A stretch of DNA of 50,567 nt from Intrasporangiaceae bacterium URHB0013 (GTDB taxonomy: Bacteria > Actinomycetota > Actinomycetes > Actinomycetales > Dermatophilaceae). Position 1 is the first letter of the stretch; the number at the start of each line of letters is the position of its first letter. Shown piece after piece: positions 36,435 through 46,124 of this stretch. The position numbers and the translations under genes were made by a program. Under the pieces are notes generated by a model that was not told the origin of the DNA, searched no databases, and saw only the letters and a program-made list of their open reading frames with translations. The DNA is taken from NCBI GenBank assembly GCA_000620545.1, contig JIBA01000006.1:1-50567 (forward strand), in the 5' to 3' direction.

Positions 36435-37682
36435 TCAGCCGGGCGGTGCCTGTGACCTGACGTCGTCGATGGCCGCGCGGAAGTGCGGCAGGGCCGCCTC
36501 GATCGACTCGGCTGTCGCCGTGAGGCAGATCCGGAACCAGCCGGGTGTCTCGAAGAGGGCGCCCGGCATGACGAGGACGCCGCGACGCTCGAGCGATGCC
36601 ACGAAGGCCTCGTCGTCGGGGATCGGCGAGCGCGGCCACACGTAGAACGTGCCCTCGGGCGACGTGACCTCGTAGCCCATCTCGCGCAGCGCACCGACGA
36701 TCCGGTCACGCTTGGCCTGGAGGGCGCCCACGTCGAGGGACAGCCGCTCGAGGTCGGGGACGGCATACTGCATCACGGCGTTCGGGAAGAGCCACCCGCC
36801 GGCGATCTGCAGGCTGTCGATGGCGTCCATCAGTGCAGCCGCGTCAGGTAGCCCGGGCGGGACCGCGAGGTAGCCGACCCGCTGTCCCGGCGCCAGGAGC
36901 GTCTTGCCGTAGCTGTAGCAGAGCAGCGTGTAGCGGTAGAACTGCGCGGGGCTGTGGAAGGTGGCGCCGTCGAAGACGATCCGGTTGTACGGCTCGTCGG
37001 AGATGATCCAGATGCGGCGGCCGTTGCGGGCAGAGGCCTCCTCCAGCAGCTCCGCGAGCGCCGTCAGCGTGGCTGGGGGGTAGATGCGGCCCGACGGGTT
37101 GTTCGGGGTGTTGACGACGACGATGCGCGTGCGTGGGCCGAGGGCCGCGGAGATCGCGTCGAGGGCGAGGTCGAAGGTCGGCTGCAGCGCCGGCACCTTG
37201 ACCGGGACGAGCCCGGCCTCGACGGCGAGGATCTCGTAGAGGAACCACGGCGGGAGCGTGTAGACGACTTCGTCGCCCGGGTCGGCCACCGCCTTCATCG
37301 CGACGGTGATGGCGCCGAACCCGCCTGTCGTCATGCGCAGGTCCGCACCCGACCAGCCGAGCGGGACGACCCGCTCGAGGGACGCGGCGGCTGCGTCCTG
37401 GGCGGGCTGCTCGCTCTGCTTGTAGGCGAACCACTGCTCGCTGCGTGGCACCGCGGCCTCGCGCAGGGCCTCGACGTAGGCCGGCATCTGCATCTCGTGC
37501 GGGTCGCCGAAGGTGAAGTCGAGGACGCCGTCCTCTCTGCGGCGCGCGTCCTCGATGGCCCGTCGCCGGAGGAACCCGAAGAGCATCCGGAAGGGCGTGG
37601 TCGCCTGGATCAGCTCACTGCGGCGGGACACACCGCCCGCTCCCGGGCTGTCCGGCGCGGGGCTCGGCGGCAGGTCCTCCAC
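36435..37682 (-). CDS. PLP-dependent aminotransferase (class I/II)
   Basis: 415 aa from the GTG at 37682, preceded by GAGG at 7 bases; the frame is open further upstream. Fold-type I residues: NTPNNPSG (191-198), Asp229 in ISDEPYN, and the cofactor lysine Lys260 in CYSYGKTLLAPGQRVG, followed by the phosphate-binding Arg. Substrate not predictable; resembles aspartate/aromatic-type aminotransferases. Confidence 0.88.
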   Translation of the reverse strand: MEDLPPSPAPDSPGAGGVSRRSELIQATTPFRMLFGFLRRRAIEDARRREDGVLDFTFGDPHEMQMPAYVEALREAAVPRSEQWFAYKQSEQPAQDAAAASLERVVPLGWSGADLRMTTGGFGAITVAMKAVADPGDEVVYTLPPWFLYEILAVEAGLVPVKVPALQPTFDLALDAISAALGPRTRIVVVNTPNNPSGRIYPPATLTALAELLEEASARNGRRIWIISDEPYNRIVFDGATFHSPAQFYRYTLLCYSYGKTLLAPGQRVGYLAVPPGLPDAAALMDAIDSLQIAGGWLFPNAVMQYAVPDLERLSLDVGALQAKRDRIVGALREMGYEVTSPEGTFYVWPRSPIPDDEAFVASLERRGVLVMPGALFETPGWFRICLTATAESIEAALPHFRAAIDDVRSQAPPG

Positions 37683-37784
37683 GGTGACACCTCGTGCTCG
37701 ACGACGTCGTCTCGCCACGCTAGCCCCGGCCCGTCGGTCAGCGGGCTGGTTTCGGCAGCTCACGGCGCTGGGACGCCCGGCTGG

Positions 37785-37876
37785 CCGTGCTCGGGACACA
37801 CGGCCTGTCGTGCTCGGGACGTACGGCTTGCCGGCTCGGGACGTACGGCTTGCCGTGCTCGGGACGTACGGCCCGG
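37785..37876. repeat. Four tandem repeats, about 23 bp each, upstream of recR
   Basis: Imperfect units CGTGCTCGGGACGTACGGCT-TGC at 37785-37808, 37809-37831, 37832-37853 and 37854-37876. They end 28 bp before the recR -10 element. Each contains GGGAC(G/A)(T/C)ACGGC. They may bind a regulator or be slippage-prone spacer. Confidence 0.75.
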
Positions 37877-37915
37877 CGTGCGGGCGGTGGCTGCGCCGGG
37901 GCTTAGGGTTGGGGT

Positions 37916-38515
37916 GTGTACGAAGGCGCGGTGCAGGACCTGATCGACGAGCTCGGACGACTCCCGGGGGTTGGTCCCAAGAGCGCGCAGCGCATCGCCT
38001 TCCACCTGCTCCAGGCTGACTCCGACGACGTGACGCGACTCGTCACGGCTCTCACCGAGGTCAAGGCCAGGGTCCGCTTCTGCGACGAGTGCGGCAACGT
38101 CGCCGAGGCGGAGAAGTGCCGCATCTGCGCCGACCCGCGCCGCGACCGCACGGCCATCTGCGTCGTCGAAGAGCCCAAGGACGTCGTCGCCATCGAGCGC
38201 ACGCGCGAGTTCCGGGGCACCTACCACGTGCTCGGCGGGGCGATCAGCCCCATCGACGGCATCGGCCCCGACGACCTGCGGGTGCGCGAGCTGATGACCC
38301 GCCTCGCCTCGGGCGAGGTGCAGGAGGTCATCATCGCGACCGACCCGAACCTCGAGGGTGAGGCCACGGCGACCTACCTCAGCCGCCTGCTCCGCGACGT
38401 CGGTCTGACGGTGACGCGCCTCGCGTCCGGTCTGCCCGTCGGCGGCGACCTCGAGTACGCCGACGAGGTGACCCTCGGCCGAGCCTTCGAGGGCCGCCGC
38501 CGCGTCGACGCCTGA
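37916..38515 (+). CDS. recR: Recombination protein RecR
   Basis: 199 aa; works with RecO/RecF loading RecA at gaps. An N-terminal HhH ([20 protein letters not shown]), a C4 zinc finger with Cys56, Cys59, Cys68 and Cys71, a Toprim domain ([14 protein letters not shown] ... [15 protein letters not shown]) and the C-terminal [25 protein letters not shown] are intact. GTG at 37916; TAGGGT (37904-37909) ends 6 bases before (leaderless). Usually found as dnaX-ybaB-recR; here ybaB is absent and four unrelated genes intervene. Confidence 0.96.
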   Translation: MYEGAVQDLIDELGRLPGVGPKSAQRIAFHLLQADSDDVTRLVTALTEVKARVRFCDECGNVAEAEKCRICADPRRDRTAICVVEEPKDVVAIERTREFRGTYHVLGGAISPIDGIGPDDLRVRELMTRLASGEVQEVIIATDPNLEGEATATYLSRLLRDVGLTVTRLASGLPVGGDLEYADEVTLGRAFEGRRRVDA

Positions 38516-38680
38516 CGCGACCACGCGCGAGCGCTCGCCCGGTCAGGGCGACTGGGCCTCGCTCGAAGGATCAGAACGGGACCGGGTCGACGGGCAACCC
38601 GGGCACCCGGCAGACTGGGCGGCACCGCGCCAGCCAGCCCCACGGCATACGTCCTCGGGGCCCGACCAGGGAGACCTGTG

Positions 38681-39250
38681 ATGTCCACCGAAGCGCACGA
38701 CGTCGACGACCTCGGCGGACTCGCCGACCTGACGGCCGCGGAGGCGAGCGCCTTCCTCACGTCGGTCACGGAGGTTGCGTCGGGCAGCTCCCCGGACACG
38801 GCGCTCCCGCTGCTGACGCTGGCGCTCTCGCAGGCACTCGTCGCCGGCGCACGGCTCGGTGCGATCCAGGACGTCGTGCCGGAGGAGCGCTTCGAGCCGG
38901 ACGCCACCGACGACGACGCCGACCCCCTGCGCACCGGCCTGGCCAACGTCTTCGCCGGGATCGACGACTACGTCTACGTCCTCGACCCGATCACCTCGTC
39001 CGAGCGCGCCGACGGCTCGATCACCAACGACATCGTCGACGTGGCCGTCGCGCTGAGCCACGGCCTCAAGCACTACGCGACCGGTCGCAAGCTCGAGGCG
39101 CTGTGGTGGTGGCAGTTCAGCTACCTGTCCGAGTGGGGCGACCGCGCCATGACGGCGTTGCGGGCCCTCCAGTCGATCCTTGCGCACCTGCGTCTCGACG
39201 CGGACGAGGAGGCCGTCGGCGAGGCGGAGTTCGACGCGCTGCACCCGTAG
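38681..39250 (+). CDS. DUF5063 family protein
   Basis: 189 aa from the ATG at 38681 with GGGAGA upstream. Cytoplasmic, acidic and helical: FAGIDDYVYVLDP and ALWWWQFSYLSEWGDRAMTALRALQSILAHL are the recognisable conserved segments. The order recR-DUF5063-aspartokinase is common in actinobacteria, though the function is unknown. A CGGCATAC motif lies at 38643-38650. Confidence 0.82.
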   Translation: MSTEAHDVDDLGGLADLTAAEASAFLTSVTEVASGSSPDTALPLLTLALSQALVAGARLGAIQDVVPEERFEPDATDDDADPLRTGLANVFAGIDDYVYVLDPITSSERADGSITNDIVDVAVALSHGLKHYATGRKLEALWWWQFSYLSEWGDRAMTALRALQSILAHLRLDADEEAVGEAEFDALHP

Positions 39251-39380
39251 TCCGCGCAAGAACGTGCGGCCCGCGGGGCGAGTCGGCGCAGATCTCACCA
39301 TCGCGACGTCCCGGTGGACGCTGAGCGCACGAGCCTAGACTCGGTCGCACCGCAGACCACCGAGGAGATCCGGAGCCAGT

Positions 39381-40652
<1,272 letters not shown>

Positions 40653-40691
40653 TCCCCCACGGGCCCCCGAACGAGGCTAGTTTCGTGGGGC

Positions 40692-41795
40692 ATGAGACCT
40701 ATGACCCGATCTGTCCTGCTCATGGCCGCCACCACCGCGCTCCTCGCCACGACATCGAGTGCGTATGCCGGGTCGCCCGGTCTCAGGGGAGGTGACGCTT
40801 CCACGACGGCCGCGGGGACGGCATACGGCTGGACGGTGACGCCGACCGGGACGACCGAGCAGTTCCGCGGGCTCGCCCCGGTCTCGCGTGACGTCGCCTG
40901 GGTGAGCGGCACGCACGGCACGGTGCTGCGCACGACCGACGGTGGGTCGACGTGGGACGACGTGAGCCCGCAGGGACTCGGCACCGGCGCCCTGCAGTTC
41001 CGCGACATCGAGGCGTTCGACGCGCGGCACGCCGTCATCCTCTCGATCGGCGAGGGCGAGGACTCCCGCATCCTCGTCACCGACGACGGTGGCGCGAGCT
41101 GGACGGAGACGTTCCGCAACACCGACCCGGCCGCCTTCTACGACTGCATGGCGTTCAGCTCGCCGCGGCGGGGCCTCGCGATGAGCGACCCGGTCGACGG
41201 CAGGTTCCGTCTCGTCGAGACCTCTGATGGCGGCCGCTCGTGGTCCCTCGTCGACCCCGCCGGGATGCCTGCCGCACGGCCCGGCGAGTTCGCCTTCGCA
41301 GCGTCCGGCACGTGCCTGTCGGCCGGTGTCGGCGGCCGGACCTACCTCGCCAGCGGCGGCGTGGACCCGGCTCGCCTCTTCACCTCGACCGACCACGGAC
41401 GCACCTGGACCGTCGCGGACAGCCCTGTCGCCGGTGGCGCCTCGGCGGGCATCTTCTCGGTGAGCTTCCGCGACGCCCGGCGAGGCGTCATCGTCGGCGG
41501 CGACTTCGCGGACGCCGAGGGAGCCGTGGACAATTCGGCCTGGACCGACGACGGCGGCGCGACCTGGACGAAGTCCACGAGCAACCCGTCGGGCTACCGA
41601 TCCGGCTCGGCGTGGGTGCCGAGGACGGCGCGCACGGTCCTCGCGGTCGGACCCTCGGGGTCGGACGTGTCGACCGACGGCGGCCGCACGTGGGCGACGT
41701 TCGACACCGGCAGCTTCGACTCCGTCGAGTGCACCGCCGACGGCGCCTGCTGGGCATCCGGCGCGCAGGGCCGCGTCGGCGTCCTCACGTCCTGA
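40692..41795 (+). CDS. Secreted YCF48/BNR-like beta-propeller protein
   Basis: A 367-aa exported protein. Signal peptide MRPMTRSVLLMAATTALLATTSSAYA|G. The mature part has repeated Asp-box motifs of the YCF48/BNR type: TTDGGSTWDDV, TDDGGASWTE, TSDGGRSWSLV, STDHGRTWTVA, TDDGGATWTK and STDGGRTWATF. That gives a six- or seven-bladed propeller. Such proteins are often mislabelled oxidoreductases; function unknown. TAGTTT (40678-40683) ends 8 bases before the first ATG, favouring it over the ATG three codons later. Confidence 0.85.
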   Translation: MRPMTRSVLLMAATTALLATTSSAYAGSPGLRGGDASTTAAGTAYGWTVTPTGTTEQFRGLAPVSRDVAWVSGTHGTVLRTTDGGSTWDDVSPQGLGTGALQFRDIEAFDARHAVILSIGEGEDSRILVTDDGGASWTETFRNTDPAAFYDCMAFSSPRRGLAMSDPVDGRFRLVETSDGGRSWSLVDPAGMPAARPGEFAFAASGTCLSAGVGGRTYLASGGVDPARLFTSTDHGRTWTVADSPVAGGASAGIFSVSFRDARRGVIVGGDFADAEGAVDNSAWTDDGGATWTKSTSNPSGYRSGSAWVPRTARTVLAVGPSGSDVSTDGGRTWATFDTGSFDSVECTADGACWASGAQGRVGVLTS

Positions 41796-41905
41796 CCGAG
41801 CGTCGCGGTCCTCGCGCGGGGTGAAGCTTGACGCCGCGCTGGGCGGCAGGTGACGCGCGCCGGGTAACAGGGCGGCGCTGCTACCCGGCTGAGCCTCAGG
41901 TGACG

Positions 41906-41941
41906 GTGCCCACGCGACGTCCCATGACGGCGGGTGGGCAC
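41906..41941. terminator. Hairpin between convergent genes
   Basis: GTGCCCAC (41906-41913) pairs with GTGGGCAC (41934-41941), 20-base loop, between the genes ending at 41795 and 41957. Confidence 0.45.
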
Positions 41942-41956
41942 GTGCGTCGCGAGCGT

Positions 41957-43294
41957 TCAGGCAGGGACGGCCGCGGCCACGACGTCGGCGAGCTCGTCGC
42001 GGGACGGTCCGGGGTCGGGCGGCGGGCGCCAGCCGGCGCGGTAGACGGTCCGGGCCAGCTCCTCCACCTCGCCGAGCGACGAGGGGAGCGCCTGCATCGC
42101 GAGGTAGGGCCCGAGGGCCTGACCGATCGCGGGATCCTGTGCCGCCGCCATCATGATGACGTCGGACGGCAGGCGGGCGGACAGGTCGATGTCGTCTCCG
42201 GCCCAGCGACGGGCCAGCGCGTGGTCCATCGAGACGTGGTCCTCGACCCACGGCCGCATCGAGGCCTCGTCCCAGGCGTCGAGCTCCTCGCCGATGGCCT
42301 CGACGTCGGACCCGTGGACGTCGACGAGGCACAGCAGCTCGCCCACCTGCATGAGCGACGTGGTGAGGCCGCGGCCGAAGTTCGGCGTCGTCGTGCACAC
42401 CGAGTCGCCGACGAAGACGAGCCCGGGCAGGGCCAGCTCGCCCGACGGCCCGCGCTGCCCGCGGTAGACGTTGAGCAGCGGTCCACCCGGCAGCACGTCC
42501 GTGACCGCCTCGGCGACGTCGGGATCGGTCCACGCCCGCAGGCCCGGGATGGCCGCAGCAGCCGCCTCGAAGGCCCGGGTGTGGCGCAGCGCCACGAGCG
42601 CGCGATCGGCGGTCGCCCGGATGATGAGGGCGGAGAAGACACCCTTCTCGTGGAGGAAGACGATCACGAGGTAGCCGGCGTAGGTGCCCTGCCACGCGAT
42701 GGCGTTGGTCATCGGTGGCGTGGCGACGCCCGGGCGTAGGCGGTAGACGCGGTCGACGTAGGCGATGCCGCACTCACCGCCGGTCCCGGGGGCGCGCAGG
42801 TGCCGGTTCACCCGGCCGGAACGCCCCGACGCGTCGATGACGAGATCCGCCTCGACGTCCGAACCGTCGATGCGGACGCCCCGGGCGCGGCAGCCCCTCG
42901 TCGTCACGCCGTCGACGTGCCCGAGGCGCACCTCGAGGCCCGGCTGTTCCAGTGCCGCGGCGCGGACGGCCCGCTCGAAGGTCTCGCGACGCGAACGCAC
43001 CGCTCCGGGCACCACGCGGCCGCCGCCGACCGCGAGCTCGACGGGCTCGGCGCCCAGGGTCAGCCACGCGTCCCAGGCGGCGGGAGCCTCGGCGCGCAGC
43101 ACCTCTCCGACCTGGGGCCGGAAGGCGTGCGCATGGTGGAACTGCATGACCCCGCGCCGCGCCCAGGGGCCGCCGTCCAGCGGGGGACCGGGGTCCCGGT
43201 CCACCGCGACGACGTCGTGCCCCCGGCGCGCGAGAGCGATCCCGGTGACGAGGCCCGTGGGGCCGCCGCCGATGACCGCGACCTTCACGACCAC
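41957..43294 (-). CDS. FAD-dependent oxidoreductase (PHBH-fold)
   Basis: 445 aa from the GTG at 43294 (GGAGG five bases upstream; flanking GTGs at 43297 and 43288 are alternatives). The N-terminal Rossmann motif VAVIGGGPTGLVTGIALARRGHDVVAVDRD, the DASGRSGR segment and the second FAD-binding GLVFVGDSVCTTTPNFGRG place it among group A flavin monooxygenases/geranylgeranyl-reductase-like enzymes. Substrate unknown. Confidence 0.85.
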   Translation of the reverse strand: MVVKVAVIGGGPTGLVTGIALARRGHDVVAVDRDPGPPLDGGPWARRGVMQFHHAHAFRPQVGEVLRAEAPAAWDAWLTLGAEPVELAVGGGRVVPGAVRSRRETFERAVRAAALEQPGLEVRLGHVDGVTTRGCRARGVRIDGSDVEADLVIDASGRSGRVNRHLRAPGTGGECGIAYVDRVYRLRPGVATPPMTNAIAWQGTYAGYLVIVFLHEKGVFSALIIRATADRALVALRHTRAFEAAAAAIPGLRAWTDPDVAEAVTDVLPGGPLLNVYRGQRGPSGELALPGLVFVGDSVCTTTPNFGRGLTTSLMQVGELLCLVDVHGSDVEAIGEELDAWDEASMRPWVEDHVSMDHALARRWAGDDIDLSARLPSDVIMMAAAQDPAIGQALGPYLAMQALPSSLGEVEELARTVYRAGWRPPPDPGPSRDELADVVAAAVPA

Positions 43295-43550
43295 CACCCC
43301 CTCCGCCTCTCCACAGTGAGAGCGGGGCCCGTCGGCGTCAAGCGGTTTCGGCCCGACCGGGCGGCTCACGTGACGGTCTGCGGGCATATGTGCCTCGGGC
43401 GCCGGGCCGCCCTACCTGGTGGCTGACGGACTCGACCGGCACGAGGAGCGGGGTCCGCTGACAGGGTTTCGCCACCCGGGGTTCGCTGGGGTGGGGCGCG
43501 GGTATGGTCCAAACAGCAGTACGACAACCAACTCCTCGGGGCGATAGGCA

Positions 43551-43787
43551 GTGACGCACGTGACCCCTCACGAATCGCATCTCCAGAGCGACGGGTCGGT
43601 CTTCCCGCCCGTCACGCCCGATCCACCTCCGTCACCCGGTCAGCCGGACATCAAGGTTCCCGACCTGGTGCCGGCTGCACCGTCGGAGGATCCCGACACC
43701 GACGTGTCGACGGTCCCGACGGGGGAGGCCACGGACGCCACGTCGGAGGCCGCCGGCGTCCCTCCGGTCCCTGAGCCCACCGACTGA
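43551..43787 (+). CDS. Pro/Asp/Thr-rich small hypothetical protein
   Basis: 78 aa from GTG 43551: extremely rich in Pro, Asp, Thr, Ser and Glu (PPVTPDPPPSPGQPDIKVPDLVPAAPSEDPDTD), without signal or TM segment, probably disordered. TATGGT (43503-43508) could be its -10. No family recognised; codon third positions are GC-rich as in real genes. Confidence 0.45.
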   Translation: MTHVTPHESHLQSDGSVFPPVTPDPPPSPGQPDIKVPDLVPAAPSEDPDTDVSTVPTGEATDATSEAAGVPPVPEPTD

Positions 43788-43867
43788 GACCAGTCTTCGC
43801 CGGGCCGGTCCCACGGCCCGCGCGCACACTCGGTTGAGGTCCGACCTGCTGCGGGTATCACCCCGGT

Positions 43868-44902
43868 GTGAGACTGCGCCGGAGCACCATGGACCAGCCC
43901 GGGATCCGTCGCGTGCGACGTGGCAAGGGTTTCGGCTACGTCGACGCCGACGGGCGGGCCGTCGACGCCGAGACGCGTGCGCGCATCACGGCGCTCGTCA
44001 TCCCGCCCGCGTGGCAGGACGTCTGGATCAGCCCGCACGCCAACGGGCACATCCAGGCCGTCGGCACCGACGGAGCTGGTCGCCGGCAGTACCTCTACCA
44101 CGACAAGTGGCACGAGGCGCGGGGCCGCGAGAAGCACGACAGGGTGCTCGTCCTCGCCGGCAAGCTGCCCGCGGCGCGCAAGCAGATTGCGGCCGACATG
44201 CGCACCAACGGACTGACGAAGAAGCGCGTCACCGCCGCCGGCCTCCACATGCTCGACGCAGGACTCTTCCGCAGCGGCGGCGAGGAGTACGAGGCCGAGC
44301 ACGGCTCGCACGGGGTGGCGACGCTGTTGCGGTCGCACGTCAGCGTGAGCGGCGAGGACATCACCTTCGAGTTTCCGGCCAAGTCGGGTGTCACGCGCGA
44401 GGCCGTCATGACAGACCAGCTGCTCGCCCGGATCGTGCTGTCCCTCAAGCGAAGTGGCTACCCGGGTGAGCGGCTCCTCGCCTACCGCGACACGCGCGGT
44501 TGGCACGAGCTGCGCTCGAGCGACCTCAACGTCGCCTTCAAGGAGCTGGTCGGCGAGGAGTACACCGTCAAGGACCTCCGCACGTGGGCCGCGACCGTGA
44601 CTGCGGCCGTGGCGCTCGCGCGGACCGGCCCTGCCGACTCCGAGCGCGAGCTGAAGCGCGCCGAGAAGGACGCGATGAAGGTCGTGTCCGAGCACCTCGG
44701 CAACACGCCTGCCGTGGCCCGCGGCTCGTACGTCGACCCGCGCGTGCTCGACGAGTACGCCGTCGGCCGCACCATCGGGCGAAGTCTCTCTCGTCTGACG
44801 AAGGCCGACCGTATGCGTCTCGAGCTCGGTGAGCTCGTGCGGGTGCGCGACCGTGACGCCCTCGAGCGAGCCGTCATGCGGCTCGTCAAGGGTGCGGCCT
44901 GA
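43868..44902 (+). CDS. Type IB DNA topoisomerase
   Basis: 344 aa; relaxes supercoils through a 3'-phosphotyrosine. Poxvirus-like bacterial TopIB: GKGFGYVDADGRAVDAETRARI and LVIPPAWQDVWISPHANGHIQAVGTDGAGRRQYLYH are the conserved N-terminal segments. The catalytic set includes Arg in KDLRTW (235-240), and the nucleophile Tyr288 in ARGSYVDPRVL. TATCAC (43856-43861) ends 6 bases before the GTG, so leaderless. Confidence 0.93.
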   Translation: MRLRRSTMDQPGIRRVRRGKGFGYVDADGRAVDAETRARITALVIPPAWQDVWISPHANGHIQAVGTDGAGRRQYLYHDKWHEARGREKHDRVLVLAGKLPAARKQIAADMRTNGLTKKRVTAAGLHMLDAGLFRSGGEEYEAEHGSHGVATLLRSHVSVSGEDITFEFPAKSGVTREAVMTDQLLARIVLSLKRSGYPGERLLAYRDTRGWHELRSSDLNVAFKELVGEEYTVKDLRTWAATVTAAVALARTGPADSERELKRAEKDAMKVVSEHLGNTPAVARGSYVDPRVLDEYAVGRTIGRSLSRLTKADRMRLELGELVRVRDRDALERAVMRLVKGAA

Positions 44903-44982
44903 CGGGCAGGTCTGCGGACGAAGGCAGGCGCCGGGTTCCCCTCACGCGCAATGAACCGGCGGCCTGCGCAAGGGTCAGGTGG

Positions 44983-45471
44983 TCAGAGGTCGACGACCTC
45001 GTTGTCGCCCTCGAGCCGCTCGCCGGTGACCTTCGCCTTGACGAAGTTGGCGATCTGCGTGACCTTGGCGCCGGGGGAGTCCCAGTACTCGCCGGAGTCG
45101 GCACTCACCTTGATGATGATGTTGTTCGGGTTGTCCGGGCCGCCCTCGAGCCAGGCGCCGGTGAAGGTGTCCCAGAGGTCGGCGAGCTTGGCGGTGTCGT
45201 CGACGATGGTCGCCGTGCCCGACAGCGAGACCCACGCGCTCTTCGAGGTGTAGGCGACGTTGACGCGCGCCGGGGACTGCGCGGCGATGTCGCGGGCCTT
45301 GTGGCTGTCGCGCTCGGCGACGAAGAGCACGTCACCATCGAACTCGACCTCCTGCGTCGCCATGGGATGGCTCACGAGCGCCCCGTTCGAGTCGACGTGC
45401 GTCAGCATCGCGATCCGGATGTCCTTGACCAGCTCGGCGATCTTCCGGGTGCCGTCGTCGTGCTCGCTCAT
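44983..45471 (-). CDS. Pyridoxamine 5'-phosphate oxidase-like (general stress protein 26) family
   Basis: 162 aa from the ATG at 45471, with GAGGAG nearby. A split-barrel flavin-binding fold: IRIAMLTHVDSNGALVSHPMATQEVEFDGDVLFVAERDSHKARDI, VNVAYTSKSAWVSLSGTATIVDD. This is the PNPOx-like/GSP26 group rather than vitamin B6 PdxH. Binds FMN or F420-type cofactor; function unknown, often stress-linked. Confidence 0.85.
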   Translation of the reverse strand: MSEHDDGTRKIAELVKDIRIAMLTHVDSNGALVSHPMATQEVEFDGDVLFVAERDSHKARDIAAQSPARVNVAYTSKSAWVSLSGTATIVDDTAKLADLWDTFTGAWLEGGPDNPNNIIIKVSADSGEYWDSPGAKVTQIANFVKAKVTGERLEGDNEVVDL

Positions 45472-45636
45472 CGCGTTCTCCTCGTCGTGGGGTCGTGACT
45501 CTGTCCTCTGCGACCTACCCGATGTTCGCGCGCTCTCCCCGCTGTCGACCGTGACGGGCCACCCAGATCTCGGCGCGCGCAGCCACGCGGCCGCGGATAA
45601 GGTGCCTGCACCATCCACAGGGGAAAGGGACAAGAC

Positions 45637-46041
45637 ATGACAACACGAATCATGGCCAGAGCCGCCAAGGCCGGCGTCGCCGTCGTCGCGGCCGCCGCCA
45701 CCCTGCCGCTCATGGCCGGACCGGCACTGGCGAACTCGTTCACCACGTACGTCTACCAGGGCAAGGTCTCGTACAACGACGGCGAGGACCGCTTCTGCGC
45801 CCGGGCGGACGAGGTGAACATCAACGACCGCGCCGTCATCGAGGTGACGCTGACCCCGTACAACACCTCGCGCGGGCCGACGATCTCGTTCAGCGACGTC
45901 GACTACTCGGGGGCAACCTGCCGGAGCCTGGCGACGGCGTACGAGGACACGTACTACAAGGCGGTCATCAAGAGCCTCACGCACTTCGACCGCGTCAACG
46001 GCTCCACGTACCAGACGACGGTCGTCAACTTCTACAGCTGA
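45637..46041 (+). CDS. Secreted hypothetical protein
   Basis: 134 aa with a clear Sec signal (MTTRIMARAAKAGVAVVAAAATLPLMAGPALA|N). The mature ~100 residues are Tyr/Thr/Asn-rich, probably beta, with two Cys (DRFCARADEV, GATCRSLA) that could form a disulfide. No family recognised. TAAGGT (45598-45603) is a likely -10 and AAAGGGA the ribosome site. The gene ends at a strong terminator. Confidence 0.75.
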   Translation: MTTRIMARAAKAGVAVVAAAATLPLMAGPALANSFTTYVYQGKVSYNDGEDRFCARADEVNINDRAVIEVTLTPYNTSRGPTISFSDVDYSGATCRSLATAYEDTYYKAVIKSLTHFDRVNGSTYQTTVVNFYS

Positions 46042-46070
46042 CCCGCTCCCTGACACGAGCCCGTGAGCCA

Positions 46071-46110
46071 CACTGACCGCCCGCCGCGGAGTTCCGGCGG
46101 GCGGTCAGTG
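46071..46110. terminator. Strong bidirectional terminator
   Basis: A perfect 15-bp stem (46071-46085 with 46096-46110) between the convergent secreted-protein and MFS genes. Confidence 0.8.
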
Positions 46111-46124
46111 CGTTCGTCTGGCGG

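Noticed and set aside
37785-37876. CRISPR array
   Set aside because: The repeats are directly tandem without unique spacers and no cas genes exist in the window.
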